64,000 bases of DNA from JAAEUB01 sp964550345 (GTDB lineage: Bacteria > Pseudomonadota > Alphaproteobacteria > Rhodobacterales > Rhodobacteraceae): NCBI GenBank assembly GCA_964550345.1, contig CAZJYZ010000012.1, positions 13,359 to 77,358 on the forward strand, written 5' to 3'. The notes below the pieces were generated by a model, which saw nothing but the letters and a program-made list of their open reading frames with translations, was not told where the DNA came from and did no database searches. Shown here in pieces: positions 1-7,939 of this stretch (its first letter is position 1; every line of letters starts with the position of its first letter). The position numbers were made by a program, and so were the translations under genes.

Positions 1-195
1 AAGGACCTGCGCGACATTCCTGATAACGTCAAGGAAGGCCTGACCATCATCCCCGTGAGCCATGTGCGAGATGTGCTGGAGCACGCTTTGGTATCCCCGC
101 CTGAACCAGTAGAATGGGATCAGGCGGCAGAAGATGCGGCGGCTCAGGCTGCAATGAAGCCGGGCGGTGCAGCCAGTGAGCAGGTCGCGCACTAG
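1..195 (+). CDS. lon: ATP-dependent protease Lon, C-terminal end (partial)
   Basis: Only the last 64 codons are inside the window. The frame starting at base 1 reads KDLRDIPDNVKEGLTIIPV and continues into HVRDVLEHAL, which is the conserved end of the Lon peptidase domain, followed by a short acidic/Ala-rich tail ending at a TAG. Lon is a cytoplasmic AAA+ serine protease (Ser-Lys dyad, upstream of the window) that degrades misfolded and regulatory proteins. An HU-type gene follows, as is common after lon in proteobacteria, but a strong terminator separates the two here. The family assignment is firm; nothing can be said about the rest of the protein. Confidence 0.93.
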   Translation, partial: KDLRDIPDNVKEGLTIIPVSHVRDVLEHALVSPPEPVEWDQAAEDAAAQAAMKPGGAASEQVAH

Positions 196-222
196 TAAAC
201 CAGGCTAATGAACCTAACAACG

Positions 223-250
223 AGGCGCGCCCATCCCGGCGCGCCTTTTT
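223..250 (+). terminator. Rho-independent terminator after lon
   Basis: A perfect 9-bp stem (AGGCGCGCC at 223-231 with GGCGCGCCT at 238-246) closes a 6-base loop and runs into a T tract at 246-250. It lies 28 bases after the lon stop codon, so it should end the lon transcript and leave the HU gene with its own promoter. Confidence 0.9.
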
Positions 251-453
251 CGTTTCAGGGCGTGCCGCATTCTTCAGGAGACATCAAAGCACAGGCATCC
301 TCCACAGATCTGATTCTCCTTACCGGATCAACGTTGAAATAATTCACCCAATTCCAACGGGGTAGTATTGTATGACTTATTTTGCTATTCTTCCCGCAGA
401 TAATAAAAAAAAACGACCAACAAAAACCTAATAACGAGAGCAGAGGCAGTACA

Positions 454-867
454 ATGGTTACCAAAGCAGGCAAAGCGACTCCACGCAAAACCACCACGAA
501 GAAAACCACGGTGAAGAAGACAACGGCGCCAAAGGCCAGTCCAGTCAAGGCCGAGACGACTGGTTTTCAAGGCGTAACCGTGGCGCCGGGGCAGGAGGCA
601 ATGCGTAAAAAGGAACTTATTGACCTGGTGGTGACCCGTTCCGGTATCAAGAAGAAATTCGCCAAACCTGTGGTCGAAGCGATGCTGGATGTTCTGGGCG
701 AGGCTGTGTCTTCAGGCAAAGAGCTGAACCTGCAACCCTTGGGCAAGGTCATGCCGAAAAAGCAGGCTGACAAGCCAAATGCAACAGTTTCGGTTGTCAA
801 AATTCGCCAGTCAAAAACGGTGAAAGCGGCGTCAATTAAGCCAGCCCTGACAACGGCTGCGGAATAA
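454..867 (+). CDS. HU-family DNA-binding protein with Lys/Thr-rich N-terminal tail
   Basis: A 137-residue HU/IHF-like nucleoid protein. Residues from about 45 onwards (MRKKELIDLVV, then KKKFAKPVVEAMLDVLGEAV and LNLQPLGKVMPKK) match the HU fold. The first 40 residues are a basic, low-complexity tail rich in Lys, Thr, Pro and Ala (KTTTKKTTVKKTTAPKAS) resembling histone-H1-like tails, which makes the protein longer than the usual ~90 residues. The start at 454 is chosen over an upstream in-frame start at 382 because AGAGG lies 7 bases before it and the upstream residues look non-coding. It probably binds DNA non-specifically through both the tail and the HU arms. It stands alone between two terminators. 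Confidence 0.85.
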   Translation: MVTKAGKATPRKTTTKKTTVKKTTAPKASPVKAETTGFQGVTVAPGQEAMRKKELIDLVVTRSGIKKKFAKPVVEAMLDVLGEAVSSGKELNLQPLGKVMPKKQADKPNATVSVVKIRQSKTVKAASIKPALTTAAE

Positions 868-897
868 CCTCACCCGGCTGATAAATTGATGAAAATT

Positions 898-925
898 GCT
901 GTCGCCCGCACGGGCGCAGCGTTTT
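898..925 (+). terminator. Terminator after the HU gene
   Basis: GCTG-T-CGCCC at 898-907 pairs with GGGCG-CAGC at 912-920 around a 4-base loop with one bulged base, then GTTTTC. It lies between the convergent HU and LytTR genes. Confidence 0.6.
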
Positions 926-954
926 CTGCAAGCGATGCAGAGGGCCAGGTTGGC

Positions 955-1833
955 CTAGCCTGTCTTGGAGCGGCCATCAGGCGAGATAGCGTGCGGCGCG
1001 TGTTGCGCCATCCACCCGCGCACCTCATTCTTACGAGGTCTGGCAACAGGTAATTGTTCACCGGAATGGGTCAGGATGACATCTGAACCGCTCATGACCT
1101 CTAACCGGGCGATGGCCTGTCGCCCGACCCAATAGGACCGATGCGCCAGTACACCGTCATCTTCGCGGGTCTGTGAGACCAGATCACCCAGACGCGCCCT
1201 CAACAGGTGCTCGCCTTCTTCTGTAGTGATCAGAACATAATGTTCCTGCCCGCGCAGAGTCAGGATGCTGTCGACCAAAAACTGCTCTCCCGCAACTGAA
1301 ATTGAGCGTGTCTGTACGGCGCTGCTCTTGCTGTTTGTTCTGCGCGCGGTAATGCTCCCACGAATTAATGGATCTACGAAAGCAAAATAAACCGCTTCGA
1401 AGATCAGGCAAAACACAATGCCACTGAAAATGAAGCCGGGCACCGAAACCTCGGAAAATAATCGGTCGGTATGCAGGCCGATCTGAAAGACGGTAATAAA
1501 GTATGACACCGAAAAGGCGGTAAGGTTCGAAACCGGTAAATAGAGCACTGGCAGCGAAAAGCGGCGCTGGCCGTAGGTCCATATTGACAAAAAAATATGA
1601 AATAGCAGGATATGAAGGGAAATGCTTACCGTCCAGGTCAGGATAACCTGCCAAATCTCCATTCTGCTCCGAAGGTAAATCGCATCGAAGGCAACAAAAA
1701 CGCATATCACCAGAGCCAGAAATACGTAAAGACGTGGATGTGACATGATGGCCTGCATATCACGGGTCGAAACCACCAATTTTCGAAAAAAGATGTCGCG
1801 CGCAGTCAGTTCAGGGTAATCTTCTTCAGTCAT
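955..1833 (-). CDS. Membrane-anchored LytTR-family transcriptional regulator
   Basis: A 292-residue protein with about four hydrophobic segments in its first 165 residues (starting near LYVFLALVICVFVAFDAIYL) and a C-terminal LytTR DNA-binding domain from about residue 185 to 285 (ILTLRGQEHYVLITTEEGEH, then VLAHRSYWVGRQAIARLEV). LytTR domains bind short direct repeats through a beta-fold. There is no receiver domain, so the membrane part is presumably the sensor; its ligand cannot be told from the sequence. This membrane-LytTR architecture occurs in several alphaproteobacteria. AAAGAAG lies before the ATG. No obvious target gene adjoins it. Confidence 0.82.
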   Translation of the reverse strand: MTEEDYPELTARDIFFRKLVVSTRDMQAIMSHPRLYVFLALVICVFVAFDAIYLRSRMEIWQVILTWTVSISLHILLFHIFLSIWTYGQRRFSLPVLYLPVSNLTAFSVSYFITVFQIGLHTDRLFSEVSVPGFIFSGIVFCLIFEAVYFAFVDPLIRGSITARRTNSKSSAVQTRSISVAGEQFLVDSILTLRGQEHYVLITTEEGEHLLRARLGDLVSQTREDDGVLAHRSYWVGRQAIARLEVMSGSDVILTHSGEQLPVARPRKNEVRGWMAQHAPHAISPDGRSKTG

Positions 1834-2044
1834 GGGCTTCTTTAATCATAGGCCGGTACCATTTGATTTTTCTGGCTGGTACGATGCGTTAGTTCTTGGC
1901 CGGTGGTCAACAATTTCTTGATAAAATTAACGTTGACGTAGGTGCAACATAGGTTTTTTTGGGCTGAATTGATTTTTCCGCCTCTCAGACACAGAAACGG
2001 GCTTGCATTCCCTGCGTAACCGGCGCTAAGAAGCGCTCCGATAA

Positions 2045-2120
<76 letters not shown>

Positions 2121-2241
2121 TCGCCCCACTTAAACGCGGTATTATGATGGTTGCTCTACGCAGCCAAAGGCTCCCTTGTCTGTGAGGCGCAGGTACGTCA
2201 CTGTCGGCGCAGGCGGTGGAGGGATTATGCGGGTCAACGCT

Positions 2242-3219
2242 TTAATAGGAGCTTTCCACGGGCGGCAGCGCCATCAGGTAAGCGGCAATGGCCCGGCGAT
2301 CTTCCAAGGGTATTTCCGCCAGGTTTCTTCGGACGGCCTCCATGCCGTCCTCGAATTGGCCAGCCTCTGCATGGGTCATCTCAGGTTCAAGTGCTTTGAG
2401 GATTTCCGCCTGTGTCCAGCCCCCCAGCCCGGTTTCATCTGGCGTGATATTCGGGGCGAAGCTTTCGCTATCGGGCAGTGACCCTGCCATCCAGCGCGCA
2501 TAGTCAAATCCACCCAGAGAACTGCGAGGTGTGTGGCATTCGGCGCAGTGACCGGCCCCCTCGACCAGATATTGCCCCCGCAGGATTTCGGCTGTGCTTT
2601 GCGTCAAGGCAATGGATTGCCCAGGTTTGAAAAACACCTGCTTCCACAGACCCGCCGCGCTGCGATTCCCTAAGGGAAAGCGCATATCATGCTGGGCAAC
2701 GTCATTTTTGACCGCCGGTAACGTTTTCAGGTAGGCCCACAGGTCGCTGATATCCTGATCACGCATTCGGGCGTAAGAGGTATAGGGAAAAGTTGGGTAA
2801 TAATGAGTTCCGTTCGGCGAGATGCCCTTTACCATTGCATTGGAAAACTCAGCTTCGCTCCAGCCGCCCAATCCCGTTACTAAATCCGGAGAAATATTGG
2901 GCGCGATAAAAACGCCGAACCTTGTTTCCAGTTCTCTGCCGCCACCAAGTTGCGGCTGGGTCATTGTGGTTGAGCCGGATGTAGCATGGCAGGAGGCACA
3001 CCCGCCCAGCCAGAACACGGACCTCCCATCACTGGCCGAGCCTTCGTACCTAGTGGATTGCCCATCGCCGTCGGGTGTTGAAGTGGCGCGATCTGCGGAC
3101 AGATTGCCATTCTTGGTCAAATCGCACCCAATGAGGCCAATCATGCAAGACAGTGCCAGTGCGGCAATACCTGATCTGTATTGTTTTGTTTTCTGGGGCT
3201 CGCAAGTAGTGGTAATCAT
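2242..3219 (-). CDS. Dihaem c-type cytochrome lipoprotein
   Basis: A 325-residue exported cytochrome. The N-terminus has a hydrophobic segment ending in a lipobox (LIGC, Cys 32), so the mature protein is probably lipid-anchored in the periplasm. Two haem c sites are visible: CASCH at residues 74-78 and CAECH at 225-229. The region between them (HYYPTFPYTSYARM, ISDLWAYLKTLPAV) resembles the cytochrome subunits of membrane-bound alcohol/aldehyde/sugar dehydrogenases. No dehydrogenase gene lies beside it, so its electron donor is unknown. GAAGG precedes the ATG at a normal distance. It appears to be a single-gene unit, 104 bases upstream of the next gene on the same strand. Confidence 0.85.
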   Translation of the reverse strand: MITTTCEPQKTKQYRSGIAALALSCMIGLIGCDLTKNGNLSADRATSTPDGDGQSTRYEGSASDGRSVFWLGGCASCHATSGSTTMTQPQLGGGRELETRFGVFIAPNISPDLVTGLGGWSEAEFSNAMVKGISPNGTHYYPTFPYTSYARMRDQDISDLWAYLKTLPAVKNDVAQHDMRFPLGNRSAAGLWKQVFFKPGQSIALTQSTAEILRGQYLVEGAGHCAECHTPRSSLGGFDYARWMAGSLPDSESFAPNITPDETGLGGWTQAEILKALEPEMTHAEAGQFEDGMEAVRRNLAEIPLEDRRAIAAYLMALPPVESSY

Positions 3220-3323
3220 TCAGGTGCCTTCGCAATTGTTCACGTCCAGACCAAGGATTCGCAGCCAGTAAAGACCCGAAAGCGGGGCACAAACTGAGCG
3301 ATGCCCGCAGGTCGTCTGTCGGA

Positions 3324-4031
3324 CTAGTCCAGCGTGTAGGAAACGCCAAATGCGACCTGATTGCTGGTAATATCGGTTCTTACGTAGCCGCCGCCGTTTA
3401 GTGTGCCTGAGATTTCCACATAGGCGATCTTCAGCTCGCCAAACACTGACCACGTGTCATTAATCTTGGCATCAACCCCGACAATCGCCTGCGCTGCCGG
3501 TCCGCCAAACTGATATTCCGACGTATGGCTGGTTAGTGCTGTGTTGGTTACTTCGACATGAGGAGTGGTAAAGCCAAGGCCGATCCCGGCATAGGGGGTA
3601 TAACGGCTGTCGTTTTGGAACCGGTAATGCACATTAGCCGTGACGATGTTGATACCATCGGTAAATTCCAGCCGGCTCAAGCCTGCTGGCAGCGGGTTGG
3701 CGGCAACTTTCGCATGGTTATTGTCTGCCCCGATTCCCCAATTGGGGTTTTCATCAAACCACCAGATTGCACGCATGCCAAAATAGGGTGGCATTTGAAG
3801 AGGCTGGCCATCCCAGGATACCAGCGGCGATTGCGGGCCGTCCCCCAAATTCAGGTCGTAATACACCACTGAATCCGGCGACTCGTTAGCGCCAAGATAA
3901 AACGAAAGCACAGTTTCCGCCCGAACCGGACCAGTCAGCGCAATGCCGGCAATAGCGGCAAAGGTGGCGGCGGCAAGGCCGCGTGTTTTGTGGTTCGCGG
4001 TGGTTTGAGTGCGGCAGGAATAAGAGAACAT
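3324..4031 (-). CDS. Outer-membrane beta-barrel protein, lipid A oxidase (LpxQ)-like
   Basis: A 235-residue protein with a signal peptide (cleavage likely after GPVRA, near residue 38) and alternating polar/hydrophobic strands ending in a C-terminal SYTLD strand. The order of motifs (SVVYYDLN, WDGQPLQMPPYFGMRAIWWF, NNHAKV, LEFTDGINIVTANVHYRF, YTPYAGIGLGFTTPHVEV) recalls the LpxQ/outer-membrane lipid A oxidase family known from rhizobia, in which the proximal glucosamine of lipid A is oxidised to aminogluconate. That activity is inferred by family resemblance only; many proteobacterial proteins of this fold have no tested function. It is preceded by a 600-base gene-free region, so it is probably transcribed alone. 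Confidence 0.6.
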   Translation of the reverse strand: MFSYSCRTQTTANHKTRGLAAATFAAIAGIALTGPVRAETVLSFYLGANESPDSVVYYDLNLGDGPQSPLVSWDGQPLQMPPYFGMRAIWWFDENPNWGIGADNNHAKVAANPLPAGLSRLEFTDGINIVTANVHYRFQNDSRYTPYAGIGLGFTTPHVEVTNTALTSHTSEYQFGGPAAQAIVGVDAKINDTWSVFGELKIAYVEISGTLNGGGYVRTDITSNQVAFGVSYTLD

Positions 4032-4635
4032 GAGACTACTCTAAATTGTTCAGGACATCTTAGAGGTCGCAGAAAAGCAAGGTGGTCACAATCGAAAAAT
4101 TGTTAAATAGGCACAAGCTTGCTGAATTTCATCGGAATGGAACAAGGCACAGAAGACTGCCGGACTAAAATGTTAGAGGTGATCACACCGGTAGAATGAA
4201 AAGTGCAATATAATCATAATATTAACATGTTATTCTACTTGGTTGAATGCTTGACCCTGGCGTTGCGGGCTGCAAGCGCTGCGCGGATTTGCCCCGGTGT
4301 TTCAGGCTGGCGAAATACATGATTTCGGTTGATTTGGCGCGTGTCTCGCCCGTTCCCGGTTTATGTTCAGAGCAACCAATATCCGACGCCCTTTTCCTGC
4401 ATGCTGTCCGTTGAGGAGGTGATTCCAATGTCAAATTTTGGGCAAGGGGCGTTCCCTGCGAAAGACCAGTGTTAATGTCCCGCCGTTTTGTGCGCGCCTT
4501 GTTTCTATTCGTACCCGCAAACAACACGGTTCGCTTGCATAAAAGGTGCATTATCTTATGAACTGCACCAAAGCACATAATCCTGCCCGTTATTTTCACG
4601 GGGATTTGCGCAGGATCCGAACCAAAGGGACCTCT
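4032..4635. other. Gene-free region between divergent genes
   Basis: About 600 bases between the starts of the LpxQ-like gene and the phosphatase. No convincing reading frame: a minus-strand open frame at 4222-4599 has no family resemblance and no good ribosome binding site. The stretch around 4200-4240 is A+T-rich. A 6-bp inverted repeat (GGTGCA 4545-4550, TGCACC 4564-4569) lies about 70 bases before the phosphatase start and could be a small regulatory hairpin. It should hold two divergent promoters, but I could not place them. Confidence 0.4.
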
Positions 4636-5235
4636 ATGTCAACCTACCCGGAAATCTACGTCATTCGTCACGGGCAAACCCAGTGGAACACCGAAACCCG
4701 TCATCAGGGTCGCAAGGATTCTCCACTCACGGAGCTGGGTAAGGCGCAGGCCTCAGCTATTGGTGAGGCTCTGGTGGAAGAGTTGCGCGTGCGTCCGGAA
4801 ATGCGCGCCTATGCGTCACCGCAGGGGCGGGTACAGGCCTCGGCTTCGCTGATGCTGGCCGGATTGCCGATTGAGCCAACAAATGATCCGCGCCTGCAGG
4901 AAATCGGGTTTGGGATATGGGAAGGTCTGACCTGGGACGATATTGCGGCCGGTTGGCCCGAAAAAGCGGCAATTGCCGAGAATGACCCGTTTTTGTGGCA
5001 TTTTCAGGCGCCTGGTGGCGAAAGTCTGGCTGAAATCACTGACCGGTGCCGGGCCTTTCTTGAGGATCTGACCGGCCCCTCGATTATCCTGACCCACGGG
5101 GTTACCAGCCGGGTGCTACGCGGGATCTGGCTGGGGCTGACAGAAAATGATCTGGCCGGGCTACCGGGCGGGCAGGGGGTTATTTATCACTTGGCTCCGG
5201 GGCAGGAGCAGCGCGTTATTCGGGCCCATCCCTGA
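4636..5235 (+). CDS. Histidine phosphatase family protein (phosphoglycerate mutase-like)
   Basis: A 199-residue cytoplasmic protein. The RHG catalytic motif is at the N-terminus (VIRHGQTQWN, about residues 9-18), followed by the paired motifs TELGKAQASAIGEAL and ASPQGRVQASA, a conserved Glu in IGFGIWEGL, and the second catalytic His in LTHGVTSRVL. Such proteins transfer phosphate through a phosphohistidine; the substrate (phosphoglycerate, alpha-ribazole phosphate, or other) cannot be decided here. The start at 4636 has AAAGGGA 6 bases upstream; an in-frame upstream start at 4546 would add 30 unlikely residues. Confidence 0.88.
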   Translation: MSTYPEIYVIRHGQTQWNTETRHQGRKDSPLTELGKAQASAIGEALVEELRVRPEMRAYASPQGRVQASASLMLAGLPIEPTNDPRLQEIGFGIWEGLTWDDIAAGWPEKAAIAENDPFLWHFQAPGGESLAEITDRCRAFLEDLTGPSIILTHGVTSRVLRGIWLGLTENDLAGLPGGQGVIYHLAPGQEQRVIRAHP

Positions 5236-5568
5236 AGTGCTGACACCAGCTTTCAAAGGGCCTTGTTATTTCTGCCATCGGGTCGCACAACGCGACGGTA
5301 AAAAATGAACCCTTCATTCAATGCCCGCATGCTTCCCCCCAAAGATTTGCCCCAAAATATCACCCGACATGTTGCGACCCGAGGTCCGCAGAACTCAAGT
5401 CAGGCTTGGGTTTAAGGGAATTTCACAGGTAAGAGTGTCGCCTTAGCCTTCGTGGAAAAACCTGGTCACAAAAAAACTCTCACAACATGTAGTTGAAGCG
5501 CTTGACGGCGCCCGCTGCTATCCCTAAAACGCCCCTCACGCTTCGGGTTTCGCCCGGGGTTTCAGCGG
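5236..5568. other. Intergenic region upstream of tRNA-Asp
   Basis: 333 bases without a gene. It must carry the promoter of the first tRNA-Asp gene; TTGAC-like hexamers occur near 5494-5508 but I cannot assign a -35/-10 pair with certainty. No terminator with a clear T tract was seen after the phosphatase gene. Confidence 0.4.
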
Positions 5569-5645
5569 GCGGTTGTAGCTCAGTTGGTTAGAGTGCCGGC
5601 CTGTCACGCCGGAGGTCGCGGGTTCGAGCCCCGTCAACCGCGCCA
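5569..5645 (+). tRNA. tRNA-Asp (anticodon GTC), copy 1
   Basis: A 77-base cloverleaf: GCGGTTG (5569-5575) pairs with CAACCGC (5635-5641), discriminator G, encoded CCA at 5643-5645. Anticodon stem CCGGC/GCCGG encloses CTGTCAC, giving GTC. Copy 2 downstream differs by one base in the D loop. Confidence 0.97.
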
Positions 5646-5657
5646 CGCTGAAAAGAT

Positions 5658-5680
5658 AAGGAGCCTGCGGGCTCCTTTTT
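5658..5680 (+). terminator. Terminator between the two tRNA-Asp genes
   Basis: AAGGAGCC (5658-5665) pairs with GGCTCCTT (5670-5677) around a TGCG loop and runs directly into a T tract. It ends transcription of tRNA-Asp copy 1, which implies that copy 2 has its own promoter in 5681-5745. Confidence 0.9.
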
Positions 5681-5745
5681 CGTATCAGATCTTCAGATGT
5701 TTACGCATTGACGATTGGCGAGGAAGTGATTATCTGCACCTCAAC

Positions 5746-5822
5746 GCGGTTGTAGCTCAGCTGGTTAGAGTGCCGGCCTGTCACGCCGGAGGTCGCGGGT
5801 TCGAGCCCCGTCAACCGCGCCA
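5746..5822 (+). tRNA. tRNA-Asp (anticodon GTC), copy 2
   Basis: Same 77-base cloverleaf as copy 1 with an encoded CCA (5820-5822). The only difference is C at 5761 where copy 1 has T at 5584, in the D loop. The anticodon is GTC. A tandem duplication that kept both copies functional is the simplest explanation. Confidence 0.97.
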
Positions 5823-5898
5823 TTTTGTCCCCCATGACCAACAGTGCCTTGTCTTTGTGCAATCCTGGCCTATCTGGGAGCAAAGAAAAGGAAAGCGC

Positions 5899-6129
5899 GT
5901 GAAAATTCTGGATAAAATATCGTTAACGACCGTATTGCTGATCTGTGCAACTATAGGGCTGGCACCCTTTGTCCCGCCCCATGTGGTTGAGAAACTGCAA
6001 ATGCTGTTTTCCGGCAATCTGACCAAACCGATCGACATATTTGACCTCGTCATGCACGGGGCGCCGTGGGTCCTGTTGCTTGCAAAACTGGCGCGTATGG
6101 CCACAAGCGGCGCAGCGGCGCAAAAGTAG
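5899..6129 (+). CDS. Small membrane protein, first of a tandem paralogous pair
   Basis: A 76-residue protein from a GTG start with AAGGA about 7 bases upstream. The same open frame extends back through tRNA-Asp, which is clearly not coding. Features: an N-terminal hydrophobic helix (ISLTTVLLICATIGLAPF), a conserved middle (PHVVEKLQMLFSGNLTKPID) and a second hydrophobic helix (VMHGAPWVLLLAKLARM). It is strikingly similar to the next protein, which begins 2 bases after its stop. Similar short proteins occur in Rhodobacteraceae, sometimes labelled RND transporter, but they are far too small for that and the function is unknown. Probably inner membrane. Confidence 0.8.
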   Translation: MKILDKISLTTVLLICATIGLAPFVPPHVVEKLQMLFSGNLTKPIDIFDLVMHGAPWVLLLAKLARMATSGAAAQK

Positions 6130-6130
6130 C

Positions 6131-6349
6131 ATGCTGGAACTTCTTGACGCCCTAAGCCTGGAAATTGCCGTTCTGGCCGCCCTGACGCTTGGCCTGGCCC
6201 CGTTCTTTCCCGAACCGCATATATGGGAGAAACTGAAAATGTTGCGTGCCGGCACCTTGCGCCGCCCGATTGATATTTTTGACTTTCTCCTGCACGCGGC
6301 CCCGTTCGCGGTGCTTGCCGCTAAACTTCTGCGCATGGTAACGCTTTAG
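6131..6349 (+). CDS. Small membrane protein, second of a tandem paralogous pair
   Basis: A 72-residue paralogue of the preceding protein. Both share the pattern hydrophobic helix - GLAPF(V/F)P - EKL(Q/K)ML - G(N/T)L - (K/R)PIDIFD - hydrophobic helix - AKL-RM. The ATG is separated from the upstream TAG by one base, so the two are almost certainly translationally coupled and may form a heteromer in the inner membrane. No enzymatic motif or charged residue in the helices suggests a transporter. The function is unknown. Confidence 0.82.
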   Translation: MLELLDALSLEIAVLAALTLGLAPFFPEPHIWEKLKMLRAGTLRRPIDIFDFLLHAAPFAVLAAKLLRMVTL

Positions 6350-6434
6350 GGGCAGCCCTTCATCTTGGCTGAAATACCTCCGCCGGAGGCCTCAGATCTG
6401 AGCGCGCAGCGCGCCACCGGCACTGCCCCTCGAG

Positions 6435-7820
6435 TCAGGCCGAGAGTTTCGCCAATATGCGCGCCCAGGAGCGGATGCCTTTGTGAAAGCTCTCCATATT
6501 ATATTTTTCATTGGGAGAGTGGATCTGATCATCGTCGCGGCCAAACCCGATCAGCATCGCGTCCATGCCTAAAATATCCTTAAAATGCCCGGCAATCGGG
6601 ATCGATCCACCACAGCCGATATAGGCAGCTTGGCGGGGCCATTCATCCGACAGCGCCACCCGTGCTGCCTCAAATGCCGGGTTATCGGTGGACATTTGTG
6701 ACGCGACCAAGCCGCGGGATTCGTGAAAAGTGACGGTGAAATCTTCCGGCAACCCGGCCTCGATATAGGCTTTGAAACTGGCATGGATTTTGTCCGGGTC
6801 TTGCTGCCCTACCAGTCGGAACGAAAGCTTGGCATGCGCTTCGGCGGGCAGGACGGTCTTAAACCCGTCACCAATATATCCGCCCCAGATCCCGTTCACT
6901 TCACAGGTCGGGCGCGACCAGATCATCTCAAGCGGTGTACGGTCCTGCTCGCCGGCTGGCCGGGAAAGACCCACATCTCCCAGATAAGCGCCGTGGTCAA
7001 AGCCCAGCCCCTGCCACTGGCTTTCGATCTCGTCGCTGAGCTCGGGCACATCGTCATAAAACCCATCAAGGGTAATGCGCCCGGTCTCGTCGCGTAACCC
7101 GGCGATCAGGCTGCTGAGCACATGGATCGGGTTGCCTGCAAGACCGCCGTACATGCCCGAATGCAGGTCGCGAGACGAGCCGGTAATGGTGAATTCTTCG
7201 GTCTGCATACCACGAAGCTGGGTGGTAATGGCGGGCACCGCACTTTCAAACAAACCAGTGTCACATATCAGGGCGATATCGGTGGTTAATTCGTCAGCAT
7301 GTGCCTGCATGAAGGGTATCAGGGACGGTGACCCTGATTCTTCTTCCCCTTCAAGCATCACCGAGATTTGTGCCGGCAGGCTGCCGTGAACGGCTTTCCA
7401 GGCCCTGCAGGCTTCGACAAAGGTCATCAACTGACCCTTGTCATCGGAGGATCCCCGCCCACGGATGACCGTGCCTTTTTCGGTCTCTTCAATGGTTGGC
7501 TCAAACGGCGGGTTGTCCCACAATTCCAGCGGATCCACTGGCTGTACGTCATAGTGACCATAAAACAGCACATGCGGCCCCTTGGCGCCCGGTTGGCGCT
7601 CTGCATGACCAACCACCATCGGGTGGCCCGGCGTGACGTGCTTTTTGGTATCAATTCCAATGCTTTGCAGATCCTCCACCAACCAGTCAGCCGCAAGATC
7701 GCAATCGCCCTTATAGGCCGGGTCGGTTGAAATTGACGGGATGCGTAGCAAGGCCAGAAGGCGCTCCAACGCCTCTGGCAAGTCAGCGTCTATTCGTTCC
7801 AGTACGGCGTCTAATTGCAT
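6435..7820 (-). CDS. M20-family dipeptidase/carboxypeptidase-type metallopeptidase
   Basis: A 461-residue zinc peptidase of the M20 (CNDP/dipeptidase) type. Metal-ligand motifs are intact: YGHYDVQP (His and catalytic Asp), GRGSSDDKG (bridging Asp), EGEEESGSPS (catalytic Glu and ligand), a lid-domain region with SRDLHSGMYGG, and a C-terminal GGSIPIAGHFKDILG that carries the last part of the active site. It probably hydrolyses dipeptides or related amides in the cytoplasm; the exact substrate is not shown. AGGAGAA precedes the ATG. It diverges from the gene at 7940. Confidence 0.92.
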   Translation of the reverse strand: MQLDAVLERIDADLPEALERLLALLRIPSISTDPAYKGDCDLAADWLVEDLQSIGIDTKKHVTPGHPMVVGHAERQPGAKGPHVLFYGHYDVQPVDPLELWDNPPFEPTIEETEKGTVIRGRGSSDDKGQLMTFVEACRAWKAVHGSLPAQISVMLEGEEESGSPSLIPFMQAHADELTTDIALICDTGLFESAVPAITTQLRGMQTEEFTITGSSRDLHSGMYGGLAGNPIHVLSSLIAGLRDETGRITLDGFYDDVPELSDEIESQWQGLGFDHGAYLGDVGLSRPAGEQDRTPLEMIWSRPTCEVNGIWGGYIGDGFKTVLPAEAHAKLSFRLVGQQDPDKIHASFKAYIEAGLPEDFTVTFHESRGLVASQMSTDNPAFEAARVALSDEWPRQAAYIGCGGSIPIAGHFKDILGMDAMLIGFGRDDDQIHSPNEKYNMESFHKGIRSWARILAKLSA

Positions 7821-7939
7821 GGGATTCTCCTGTTCGTGAACGGTCGAGCCTAGCAGGCTGGTCTTCTCTGTCCAGAGCCTCTGGCCCCCGCCCGCCAGCC
7901 ACGCTAAAGTGGCCGGAAGAAAATTTGCGGGAGACGATT

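Noticed and set aside
4222..4599. Minus-strand open frame of 125 codons in the 4.0-4.6 kb gap
   Set aside because: Cys/Arg-rich random-looking translation, no ribosome binding site, and it overlaps the promoter region of the phosphatase gene.
5584..5898. N-terminal extension of the first small membrane protein through both tRNA-Asp genes
   Set aside because: The extension translates tRNA sequence; a GTG with a ribosome binding site at 5899 gives a protein matching its paralogue.
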